Assembly (NCBI GenBank): GCA_003344405.1 | Contig: NOWV01000011.1 | Span: 310,001-374,000, forward strand | Length of the DNA: 64,000 nucleotides | Direction of reading: 5' to 3' | Source: Trichoplax sp. H2 | Lineage: Eukaryota; Placozoa; Uniplacotomia; Trichoplacea | Shown here: positions 10,401 to 22,626 of the stretch, one piece after another | Layout: the number at the start of each line of letters is the position of its first letter | How positions within the stretch are numbered: position 1 is the first letter of the stretch | Notes under the pieces: generated by a model | Seen by the model: the letters and a program-made list of their open reading frames with translations, nothing else | Told to the model about the DNA's origin: nothing | The model's database searches: none | Program-made: the position numbers and the translations under genes

Positions 10401-13062
10401 ATCAATTCAGAGATTGATCGCCAATTACGGATTGCTACATTTATACCCGCAAGTGCTGGCTCACCAGAATCGGAAGAGCTTCTTGGTGTTAATAACGAGA
10501 TGGATAGGTTATATAGTACTGGAAAAGCCTGCAATGGGACTAGTAAGATATTACCTTTTTGCTAAAATCTCACTTAATGACTATAACTGATTTATTTAAC
10601 AGTACTGCATTTTGTTGGTTTCTAAGTACTGTACATCAAAACTATGATCGACCCGTAACTATTCAATAGACAATTAGAAAAATAACGAAAATAATGTGAT
10701 TTATTGAAACATTAATGTATTTGAATTTCATTTTAATTTACAGCATGTTATTCGTTAAATCCTGGCTTGGATGGAATTTTAGCGAAGTCCAGGGATTATA
10801 ATGAACTACTTTTCGCTTGGCATGGCTGGAGAAATGGTACCGGACCAAGTATCAAGCCTTACTATATAAAATACGTTTCATTAATGAACACCTTAGCTAA
10901 ACAAGCAAATTATAGTGATGCAGGTTTGTTCACTTTCTGTTTCCTATAATAACTTGTTTTGTCGTAATTAATATTTTAAATCTCAACTACAGTTGATGCA
11001 ACGCTACTAGAAACAACAAAATATTAAAATGAAATACATGTAAATTCAACGTACATTTAGTCGCACCCTTTATAAACAGCGTATGTACCAATCCTACTTA
11101 TAGGTGCCAGATGGAGATCCAGATATGGCAATAACTCCAAAGCCTTTACTGACAATGTTCAAAAGTTATGGTTACAATTGAAACCGTTCTATCAAAATCT
11201 GCACGCTTATGTTAGAAAGCGATTAAGAGAAAAATATGGTGCCGATAAAGTCTCACGCACAGGTCCAGTACCCGCTCATCTCTTTGGTAATATGTGGGCA
11301 CAATCATGGATTAATATTTATGATATGTTGGTACCATATCCCAAAAAGCAAATATTGGACGTAACTGATGAAATGGTTAAACAAAACTATACGGTCAAGA
11401 AAATATTTGAAGTAGCTGATGAATTTTTCGTCAGTATGGGTCTAGAACGTGTACCTAAATCCTTCTGGAAGAATTCTATGCTTGAAAAACCAAAAGATCG
11501 ACAGGCAATCTGTCATGCATCCGCTTGGGACTTTTACAGAGGAGATGTTAGGTGTTTACTCTTTTCAAGTTCTGTTACTATCACTATAATACTGTAGTAA
11601 TATTAACTTAAACACGGATTAACTGCTAAGCAGCACAGTCAAAAGTTTACTTACTTTGAATTTTAAACTGAAGAAATATTGATTTACTGACAATTTGATT
11701 CATTACTTATCTAAAGGTGTGCATTTTTTATTTTTAACGAATATCTGTCTTTTTTAGGGTTAAAATGTGCACACAAATTAACTTTGACGACTTCTTAACC
11801 GTCCATCATGAAATGGGCCATATTCAATATTATCTTCAGTATGGATTCCAACCCTTGAACTACAGATCCGGAGCTAACCCTGCTTTCCATGAAGCTGTTG
11901 GTGATACTATTTCTTTGTCCGTCACAACACCTGATCATTTAAGGAAGGTTGGACTACTAAAATCCTCTGAAAACGATCAAGGTAAAAATAAATTATTTGC
12001 CCATGACTAAATGCGTGAAGCAAATAATCTACTTTAAATGTGTGATATCGATAGCTGTAATCTTTTCCCATCCTGTCTGGGTAATTATATAACTATTTGT
12101 CTTTTACAATCAGCGTAATTTGCTATTTACTGATTACAACTTTAGAAAGCGCTATCAATTACCTGATGTTGCAAGCTTTGGACAAGATTGCATTCCTTCC
12201 ATTTGGATATTTAGTCGATCAATGGCGTTGGAAGGTATTTGATGGCTCTATCACTCCTGAAAATTACAACAAAGCTTGGTGGGAACTACGAACCAAATAT
12301 CAAGGTATTATACCGCCCGTTTCCAGAACTGAAGAAGATTTTGATCCTGGCGCGAAATATCATATCCCTGGTAGTACTCCATATATTAGGTAAATATTAA
12401 CTGATCACTTTATGTGCCGATATATAATTACAAACCATTGATGTACACTATGACTATGTTACCACCAATTATAAAATCGTTCTATACACGTATAATCAGA
12501 TTGTTTTTTAATTTGCATCTGATCGTCATGCTTTTGATACTATTTACAGGTATTTTATTAGTTATATCATTCAGTTCCAATTCCAGAAGGCGCTTTGCCA
12601 AGCTGCGGGCAATACACAGCCATTATATTTATGTTCTGTTTACCAGTCCAAAGAAGCCGGAAAGAGATTAGGGTAAACAGTATGAGTTCGAGATTTTGCT
12701 CGAAAACAATTACTCCATTTTAAATGCAAAACGTCAAAAATTTTTACGCTAGCTAGACTAAATTAAAATATCCTCTATATAGAGATATGTTGAAATTAGG
12801 TAGAAGTAAATCTTGGGAAGATGCTATGGAAGCCATTACTGGTCAGCGAGAGATGGATGCTTCAGCAATTGTTGAATACTTCAAACCACTTGATGACTGG
12901 TTGAAGGAACAAAATAAGGACGAAGTTATCGGTTGGGACACTACTACCACGAAACCGCAAGTAACTACACCGTCTACAGGGTCTGCCGGTCGTGCTTTTA
13001 CATGGTCTACTTTATTCATCGCATTGTTTACATGTTTAATTGCATTTGATTTACGTTGGTAA
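7410..13062 (+). CDS. ACE: Angiotensin-converting enzyme with two M2 metallopeptidase domains
   Basis: Zinc dipeptidyl carboxypeptidase of the M2 family, predicted to act at the cell surface. Exons: 7410-8470, 8727-8950, 9177-9420, 9572-9697, 9856-10025, 10195-10542, 10744-10923, 11104-11551, 11758-11981, 12146-12389, 12550-12672, 12783-13062 (1,223 residues; human somatic ACE is about 1,306). A second in-frame ATG at 7422 starts a clear signal peptide ([20 protein letters not shown]). The N-domain covers about 25-605 and the C-domain about 610-1175. Each keeps HHE(L/M)GHIQYYLQY with zinc ligands H371, H375, E399 and H951, H955, E979. Each also keeps the block [16 protein letters not shown], with the Lys, His and two Tyr that bind substrate, and the three disulfide pairs. 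A Thr/Ser-rich stalk and a C-terminal hydrophobic segment ending DLRW follow. The splice at 10025/10195 joins the two halves in frame, so I call one gene rather than two. Confidence 0.95.
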
Positions 13063-13174
13063 ATTTTATAAATGACTTTTATGAAAACTGTTGTTTAATT
13101 TATAGCTCACTATTTCGGATAATTTTTGTAAGCCATTAGTAGGTTTTAATTTGTGTCAACTTGTTAAATGAATG

Positions 13175-13180
13175 AATAAA
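13175..13180 (+). terminator. AATAAA poly(A) signal of ACE
   Basis: A canonical AATAAA lies 113 bases after the ACE stop codon, the first such hexamer downstream on this strand. It is the likely cleavage signal. Confidence 0.6.
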
Positions 13181-16100
13181 TAATATGTTACAACCGGAAT
13201 GCGTTGATCGCCTATGGTATACATGAAAACGTTGCCATTATAATATGAAATTATTTCTGTTCTGCGAATCAGTTTACCCCATTATTTACTCCTTGCTTAC
13301 AGTCGTATTACCTTATATGTGATCATTTTCACTAGATCCTATCTTGTTTCGATAAATGTTTATTTGATATAATAAAATGATCGATTTAAGAAAGGGCCCA
13401 ATTAATCTTATATTTGGGAGCATTTCTATAGCTGGTATAGTACAAGCAACATTGCAACTTTAACGATCTAGAGCTATTGATAGCCTATGCCATACGCAAA
13501 ATTTTTTTAAATGTGAAATTCGACGGTTTGTCTTAGTAGTAAATTATCATCATCACTTTATATTGGATGATTACCATTCTATCAACAACTAATTATTAAT
13601 TTGGCTATTGCAGTATCTTCTCTATTAAGAGCCCAGTAAAGAAAAGGGATCCGATTAATTAAATGCTAAATATAGAACAATAACTGAAACATTGAAACGC
13701 CGATAGTGAGCGTAAAGTAAACTAAATCAGTTCTATTTAATAGTGTTATTCAGGTAGTGTTATTCCCATGAATTAATACGTATTAAGCTTTCTCTTATTA
13801 TAACGTGTATTATTTACGATTTAAAAATTTCGATTAAAGCAATGTTCTAGTCAAAATCTGATATGAATACTGCTCCTTATACCTTTGCAATGTCTTATTA
13901 TTAATGTAGGATAACTCTAATACATAATCAATGCTAGTAATGCAAATTTCAGGTTGAATTTGGTACACCTAAAAAGACAGACTAAATTCATCGTAAACAG
14001 CAACGAAATGACGATTGTTACTATAGTGCATAAATTTATAAAAGTACACCAAATACGATATAATCAATATCATACTTTAAATTTGAATAACAGCTTGAGT
14101 AAATAAATTTACAATTTCAATAATTCGTTTTACCAGCTTCATTATTTCTGGTACTTACCATATCCTAAATATACTTTAAATGAAACGGATTTTATAGACA
14201 AATTCAAAGTTTTAAAGTTCGATATTGTCGTTATTATGAATATTCAATTGTATTACTGTGCTAAAATTTTGAGTAGGAAATAATTAGACAATTAATTTAT
14301 TAAATAAGATTGTACCGAAATGCTTATATCATGGGTAAAGTTCCTGTTGCAGTCATTGAAAAGCCCTCTTATCGACTGTGCCAGTATAAGGTAGTATCTG
14401 ATGATATTAATTATTTATTACGCTTTTTGTTTCAAAAGCACAATGATTTATTATGATAGTCAAGTGATAATAAATATCTAGCGGCATTAAGAATAGCTTT
14501 CATCACTCGACCAATCCTAAAATCTTTTACTGGTTTTCTTCTTTGGAACAAGCTTGAAATATACCATTTACTTTTTACCGGCGACTGATAAGTTTAAAAA
14601 TGATATTTTCCCTTCTCAATGCATCACTAGACTTTATATCAGAAGCATCATGATTTGGTAATACTTGAGTACAGTATTTAGTTATAAGATAGAATCAGCT
14701 AATTGTACATAAAAGGGGTTATTGGAATAGCAGGAGTTTACTCATTACTAGATCCTATCGATTTTGCTGTTAGTATGATGCAGTATTTAATATGCTTTCT
14801 ATTTATTACCCAGTAAAAAAATTGCTGAATTAAATTGCGACTGTATACGAATAACGTATCACATAAATAGTATGCTGTACTCTATATTGTATTTAAGTGG
14901 AAAATATGTGAACTATTTCTATAACCTCTATATTGCTGAGTCAGCAAGAGCAATAAGTAATTTGTAAGAGCGCGCGGAATAGTGTTTCTTGATATCCTTT
15001 GTAATAATTATGGATAGTAAGTAAACTGCAATTAGGTAGTTCTTTTGCAATTTAAGTGGCTCTATAAGATTGAAATCTTTAAATCCGATACTTTGTACGC
15101 AAGTTTACTTTGTAATTATAACGATGAAGAGTTTTACGTCATTTTACGATATGCTTTAATCATTGATTGTCTATTTGTCTATGCTTGATCAATGTACAGT
15201 AAAGTACTTACAAAATACAAAAAAGAATTAGTAACAAAAAGCTTTTCTCTCCAATTGCCTAGAATATCCGAAGTCAATATACAACTATTTTTCAAAACAA
15301 TAACTCGTTATTATGGTAGGTGCAAATGTTATCGAGTGTAGATGGAGGTGTCGTAAACGTAAATATGTTGTGATAACGATAAAATGTTGGAATTAGATAT
15401 CAACTTTTTCTTCTTTGCATAATTCATGCAATTAATAATTTTTCTCTTCTTTCAGCTATTATTATAGCATAACAAATTAAAATTTCAAGATATATAACAG
15501 CCAATTTCTAGATTTACGATTTAAATAACTTTGATTCACGAAATAAATTGGCAAGACTAATAATGAGAAAGTCTATTATAATAATAATTGAACTGCGTTT
15601 CGATTATAAGAACCAAACATTGAATATACAGTAATTATCGGTCATACTAGGATACAATAGGCAAAAATGAATGCAAAATTTTCGTTTAGGTAGTCCAGTA
15701 ATGGAATACCTGTATTCTTATCATACTTGTATACTTATATATTTGCTTTTTTATAGCCTATACACTTACAACATTTCCTTTGAAATAAATTATTACTAAT
15801 TTTCGACAGCTGCTTGGATGGAATTTCTATCGGTGAATTTTACTCTGAATATGCCACGGAGAACTAAAAGGAGTTTTCTTAGGTAGTCGCATAGGGTACT
15901 TATTACCTCCACAAATAATAATTTAGTAATGAGTGCTCACAATCACACAGTATACATGTCTAATGAAGTGTCGGCTAAAATACTTAGCTTTAAAATGAAA
16001 GCTATTTCGTTAAGATGCTAAATGTGCACATATCTAAATATGAATACGCGTAAATACCACATGCTATTCTTAGACGAATAAATACTTTAGTGTCCGGATC

Positions 16101-19100
16101 ATCTCTGGTAATAAATTTACAGTATCATTGTATCAGTATATTTTTAATACACCCGTTCTTCTCCTTCTAGATTTAATAGCGTTTACTTGTATAAACAAGT
16201 GATTTTTTTCTACTTCGTTTTTCGATTTTAAGCTGGTAATGGAATAAATAATTAATTAATTTATTGTAGAGTCCCAATATTAGGAGTAATCGATTCGATA
16301 TATCCAATTCTGCCATTTATTATTATTTATTGAATAAGTTACATCTATATCAATAATTGAAACATCAGAATAATATACTGTGTAGCTTTTTAAATGATTT
16401 ACTAAAACCTTTTAGAGTGATTAATAGATAGTTATACTCTCATTCCGCGTATTACATATAAATAGAATACATAGCTTACTAGAATATCGTATTAAGTACA
16501 GTACTCCCCCCCCCGTATACACGTAAGTTTATTCACAAACTACATATACTAGATTCAGTTCTAATAAACAATACAGAAATGAATATTATTGCAAGGATAA
16601 TTAAAAAAAGTTCTATTAATTTTTGCCTATGGGTAATTTGAATAAATTGTTGATATTTAATTATCATAGATTTTTTTAGTATTTGCGTCACTGGATACTG
16701 TGTATTTCAACAATGGATATGAAATAAAAGTTCCATTTCCGATATTGATTTAACTTCCGTGAATACTATTGGTAATTTTTAGTAATTATTCGTATAATTA
16801 GCAATACTCAGTTACTCGCTTTGCCTAGTACCATAGAATTTAGATTTAGACTGTGCTATTGTTGTCTGCGTCGTTTAATAGCGAGTTGATGTATTAATGC
16901 CGTCGGAAATATTAGCATATTACAATTTCTATGTTTAGATAAATGTACAGCAATTTATGTATATATGTTCAATATAGGCATATTATCTATATTTTCTAAT
17001 AATACATTTGATTTATTATTTTATTAACATTAGTATAAAATATCTATCCGTACTATATACAAAATATAGTATAATATTTCATAATGACCTTCTTAAAGGT
17101 TGAATGTAAACAGCGCAGTTAATCAAAAATCTTTAATAGAGTTTTCTTTTACACTACCTTATATTTTAAGTAAATTCGGTACTTACACGTATGTTCAATA
17201 AATTGTCACAAGTAAATTATCAATATCCAACACAATGTAGATAAAAAATATTCTTATCTTGAATGCACTTTTATTAGGTAACTCTTACAAATCTATGCTC
17301 GCATGTATTGGTTAATTGGTGATAGGCTCAAAAGTTCATGTAGCTAGGGCATCAATACACTGCATACAGTAGTATACTACATAAATTATTTGTCAATAAT
17401 AAAACATACAATCATATCTCAGCTATAGTCGATATTAGAAGCTTTTGAAAATTTATAATTTAACAAAATATTGAATAATATGTCAGAAAATCATCTATTG
17501 TATAATATTCTATACAATAACATGTTTGTATTTTGAAATTGATGAGACTAAGTAGATGAGTACGTTTCTAGAGTATATATACTTTGATCTATCAAGAACT
17601 AAGTGTGACTTTGATTTAGGATGCTATTTTTACTATAGTAAATAAACTGAAAACCCTTTGAATTCTTAAAAAATTTTTTACTGTAATATGAAATGCTACA
17701 GTAAATAAGACTCCCATTGCAGCTGGTACAATAAATTTAATTTGCGTTCCGGTTAATTAAAATGCCTACACATAGTCTGCTAGAGTATAGGAAACAAAAT
17801 ATTAATTATGCAGTTCAATAAAAAATTAGTTTCATCTACCATTGATAATACTGCTCTAACGCGAATGTTTAAGATAAAAAATACGATGACTTAATTATCA
17901 TTTCTATTAATAGAAGTATATGACTTAGACTCAGAGATATATTTATATCACAGCAAACAAGGTATCTTATGTAGTATTATTAATGTAACAACAACAGTAA
18001 CTTCTGCAAGCTGAATAATAGGAACTAATTGGAAAATTTTATGAGAGCGTAGTTAGAAATAAACAAAGTTAAGGATAAACTGACTTTTCATTCAAGTCTT
18101 AGAAATTATGAAATAAAATAGATTTATTATATATACATATGTTTCCTTTGTTCTGCATTCGTAGACTGTGACGGAAAGCAAATATTACATGTACGGTTAA
18201 AATTTTTACTGCTCTTCTTTTCATAATGTAGCTGCATTTGCTCAGGTTTTCTACTGTATAGCGAAGTTTTGAATAGTTCAGTAGTGATACTACACCAATT
18301 GTATCGTTTTCTGTAATACAGTAATTGAGTTGAATTACAGTGTAACGATACTTTATGCTAATATAAAAATGTAGCTATTTTTCTTTTATGATGGTACGCA
18401 ATAGATTATAATATTGGCATATAACTCATAAATCTTGAAAATACGTCAGAAAATTTGGGTATACTATTTCTCAGATACTCCTTCAAATAACGATTATTTA
18501 ATGTTTGTTTTCAACTGCTTTCTATGCTAATTAACTAGGATATACAATGAGCTCAATATGACATTTAAAAGATCTACTTTATTATCCATTATTACTATAT
18601 TTTATCAAATTGATTATCGATACCTACAGCTAATAAATCAGTATATGCGTAAATTATCATGTATAGTTTTTTCGTAAGCTGAAATCGTTATGAGACTTTT
18701 ACATTAACTACATTGTCTGTTTATAGAAGCTAGTGTATCAACAAAATATTCACTACTATCAAATTAGCCTACTTTACCCACTATAGAGTAGGAATTGTAA
18801 AGTAGGGAAGGACGTAATTTATGTTCAATAGCAGGACTATTCTGGTGTTAATAATAGTGCCTTAGAAAAGATACCTGATGAGGATAACGTTGTGCAATTG
18901 TAATCTTTCATACAAATTTTAGTATAAAGTACGACTACATATATAGTTTGGCAATTAGTGATTTTATGCTTTGAAGGCATATTTTTAAGTATTGTGTTAT
19001 TGTTTCAGCTTAGTTTTTGTATTACCGAGAGCACGGTGGTACATCCTTTTCAAGCTAATATAATTAGCAATTACTTCTAACGAAGAAAATGTTCAATTAT

Positions 19101-19235
19101 AAAGTATTCACCAACAGTCAGAATGTCGTATTACATCCTAAACCTTTTCTAGTTAATATTTATTTAGCGAGTAAGCATAAATAATTGGATGTGATTCACG
19201 TATGTGATCATTATTGTTAGGCAATGTCAATTTAG

Positions 19236-19262
19236 AAGTTTCTTCAAATATGAAGAAACTTT
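19236..19262. repeat. Short perfect hairpin
   Basis: Arms AAGTTTCTTCA and TGAAGAAACTT surround a 4-base AATA loop. It is isolated in non-coding sequence and its role is unknown. Confidence 0.6.
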
Positions 19263-21088
19263 CCTAGATTTAGCTTGAGCAAAGAATTGAAAGTACGATA
19301 GCGTGCAATTGTCTACATTTCAATATACGTACGTATATAGTACTAGACTAATGAATCAACTCATATATACTGTATATAATTTGAATTTCTATACTAATTT
19401 TACTAGTCCACAACAATAAGATTTATTTAAAAATGCGTGGTTATATTTACGAATGTCCTTGTATGGCCATCTGCAATATACAGTATTAGATTATTAAACA
19501 GACACTGCTAATTGCAACTATTGAACATCCATTGATTTATCTATTCCTGTTCTTTATCGCATCAAGGCCTCTTGCCAATTTCAATAAGTTACCAATTCGT
19601 AAAGATAGCAGTATATATCTAAATGAAACAACTTTTAAAAATTTTCAAGGATTAAACTTTAATGATTGCAGCTCTTATATTACTATTTACCGTGTACTAC
19701 AAATGAATAATACGAGTACATATGGTAAAATTCTAATAGCGATTTAGTATATAAATCCTCCAAAAAGGATATATGAGGTTACAGTAGGCAAAGCTATTTC
19801 ATCTTCTAATACCCATTCTAACCTGAACTGTGCATAGTACTATACAATGCTTAAGAACATGCAGTAGTATGAGATAAAATGCAGTATAATAACGATTGTT
19901 CGAAAGTGCTATTCATAATTATTACTCATTTTATATCGATGTTTAAGTTGTGGCATGTGAGAGATAGTGATATAGCATACAGAACCGAGCTAAGCGATCT
20001 GCTTTAGTAGGGTAGATACTACCTAAATTTACATAAATTTTTTCCTATAGCCATGCCGTGCTAAATTAATCCAACGACATCACAGTTTTAATAGGATATT
20101 AATTAAGATAGTTCTTTCTGAATTTGTAGGCTGATGAAGGCTAATTACCTCCATATTAGTGAGCACTTACTAAAATAAAAATGTCAAATACAACGTATAC
20201 TCGTGGAATTGCTAGGATTTACGATTAACTCGATTGGATTAGACAGATGAGAAAAATGATCATGCTAATGAATAATTTAAATGATGCATTATAACTGACT
20301 TATTTCAGTAATCGGGACGATTACTATGCTATACGAGTGGACGTAACCGTAGTTTTTTTGCATCATTCAGTAGATGGCCAGTACAAAATTGGTAAATTTG
20401 AGTCTATTTTACAGCATTGCTGAAGATGTGTTCGAGAAAAACTTCCGTATTATCGTTACATGAGTTGCAAAATAACTGTATCACTGTGAATTATCGATAG
20501 TTGGCTACTGTACTTTATGTATTGAAATAGCAATTTTCGTGTAGTCATTTGGATATATCTGGAATCGATTATTAATCTGACTAGTCGAATCGTTGCTCGT
20601 AATAACTACCAATCATGGTATGCTTGTCTGGAACTATGCAGTTACTGTATACTATATACCGTGCATAGTGTAATTATATTGATGGGGGTATTGAAAAGGT
20701 TCTTATATTTATGCGCTTGTTGCCTCGTTTATAAAAACTACTGTTGCATTGAGCATTAGTTATTAGGTTGTACAAGAAATATTTCATAGCTTTTGTATGA
20801 TCGCAATTTATTATCCTTGTATCACTACTCACCAATCGTTGAGCAATAGAGACAACCGCATGAGTGAGACTCCATTTTATATCAAAACCCCGTTCACTGA
20901 CACAAAAATGGAGATTTTAGAGTTCATTAGGGGCTAATTCAATGTTAGGACAGTGCCTAATGTAAGCACCACCGATTTTTTGCTAAGTGTACACTAGACT
21001 AAAATTGGAGTGAGGATTCAATGAATTTGTTTACAATGAATGGGGAGTAGCTGATTTTTACCGCTTTCGATATATACAGTGTACATTA

Positions 21089-21255
21089 GGCCGCTTCAGA
21101 ATGCACAAAGTTATAAAAAGTCAATCTTTCGACAATTCCATATTATATTCGCTGTCGTCCATTTTTTTCCAATTTTAATACGACATGATATGGAATTATC
21201 GAACCATGACTTTTTTCAACTTTGTGCATTCTGAATCTGTATCGTGGGTGCGGCC
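21089..21255. mobile_element. Fold-back element with long terminal inverted repeats (MITE-like)
   Basis: The ends GGCCGC and GCGGCC are inverted. Inside them, TTCAGAATGCACAAAGTT on the left pairs with AACTTTGTGCATTCTGAA on the right, and imperfect pairing continues through AAAAGTCA and AATTCCATAT. The arms are about 50-60 bp around a short centre, and there is no coding capacity. This is the pattern of a non-autonomous inverted-repeat element. I did not identify a clear target-site duplication or a partner transposase. Confidence 0.6.
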
Positions 21256-21303
21256 ATTTTTGTTTATGAACTTCCCTCGATTTCTGTACTCAAGTTGAGA
21301 ATC

Positions 21304-21735
21304 AACACTTGAATTGGTTGTCTACTTTTGCGAAATTGTGTATTTGGAAATATTATCCTTCTGCCGAGGCGATCCAAGTTCAGTATAAACTATGGCTGAG
21401 TAACGAATTAACATAACGCTTGAATTGGTTGTCTACTTTTGTAAGATTGTGTATTTGGAAATATTATCCTTCTGCCGAGGCGATCCAAGTTCAGTATAAA
21501 CTATGGCTGAGTAACGAATTTAACACTTGAATTGGTTGTCTACTTTTGTAAAATTGTGTATTTGGAAATATTATCCTTCTGCCGAGGCGATCCAAGTTCA
21601 ACATAAACTATGGCTGAGTAACGAATTTAACACTTGAATTGGTTGTCTACTTTTGTAAAATTGTGTATTTGGAAATATTATCCTTCTGCCGAGGCGATCC
21701 AAGTTCAACATGAGCTATGGCTGAGTAACGACTTG
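21304..21735. repeat. Four-copy tandem repeat, unit 107-111 bp
   Basis: Copies anchored on CTTGAATTGGTTGTCTACTT start at 21308, 21419, 21526 and 21633, giving periods of 111, 107 and 107. The copies are nearly identical and each contains GCCGAGGCGATCCAAGTTCA and CTATGGCTGAGTAACGA. The high identity means recent amplification or active homogenisation. The array begins about 50 bp after the fold-back element, so the two may be parts of one unit. Confidence 0.9.
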
Positions 21736-22626
21736 ACATAAGTCTTCTTGCGAGGACAGTACAGCACTGTATAATATATAATCTATCAGTCGTCAAGGTG
21801 AGCACAGTGAAGATGTATAGGACCTATAGATACAGTACAGTATTGGCGCTTGAATCAAGTATCGTCATCCAAAGCTAAGCGTACTTTCTTGGACCACACC
21901 TAATATCTTGGTCGGTTTTTCCAATTTTCCAAGATCAATAAACGATTAACTGATGCTTTTATTCAACAAAATGGCAAGCAGGCCTTTGTACCATCGTCCA
22001 AATTGGCTCATACACTACAGAATACCAAACACTATTTGATGTTCTCCATTTTCAGATGTTTATTTTTGTTTACCTGAAGCTATTGTTCACTCTGGATATT
22101 GGATAAAAGGCAACATGATGAAGACTTTTGTAAAATAATATAACCAATAGGAGGACTGGCAGTAGGACCACGTGATCGATAGACTACTTTAAGAATCTTT
22201 CATTGAGTTATCGCCAGTTAATTGCTGACGTTTTGTATATCGTACAATAGTACAAGCTACTTGAGTCTTGTGCGTTTTTTTAAGTAATTTCCTTAAAAAA
22301 GCTTAGTTAGATTGAATTTACTGTTAGTCTATTAAGTAACTATTAAGTTCGCCACTTTGCAGTAACAGTGGATGTCATAGCGAATAAAGTCAATCATTTT
22401 TGTAATTTATTAATCTAAAGTTACAAGGGGTACATTCAGTAGATATCAAGATCGTGTGCTTATTAACCATTTTTATTTGACTAGTGATCGTTGTCGTTTG
22501 GGTAAAAAGGTATTGTTTTACTTTAAATGTTTTTATTCCATTTTGGATATACATTATCAAAGTGCGAGCTTTGTCTTCTATTACACAGCCATCATCATTT
22601 CTATTACATACCACATTTGAAAGATT

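Larger units (their letters stand above)
13181..22626. other. Long intergenic stretch between ACE and the Ras GAP gene
   Basis: About 9.4 kb of very AT-rich sequence in which I found no spliceable coding exons. The longest open frames (for example 19532-19747) have no recognisable content. Visible structure is limited to a short hairpin at 19236-19262, a fold-back element at 21089-21255, a four-copy tandem array at 21304-21735 and a run of ten C at about 16505. Confidence 0.6.

Noticed and set aside
7410-13062. Two separate tandem single-domain ACE genes
   Set aside because: The second half has no signal peptide, no convincing start codon and no promoter gap. A good donor at 10025 and acceptor at 10194 join the halves in frame, and only the second half has a C-terminal anchor.
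16500-16520. Run of ten C at about 16505
   Set aside because: A simple homopolymer in AT-rich DNA; no partner sequence suggests a quadruplex or other function.
21304-21735. CRISPR-like array
   Set aside because: The units are directly adjacent 107-bp copies with no unique spacers, in a eukaryotic genome.
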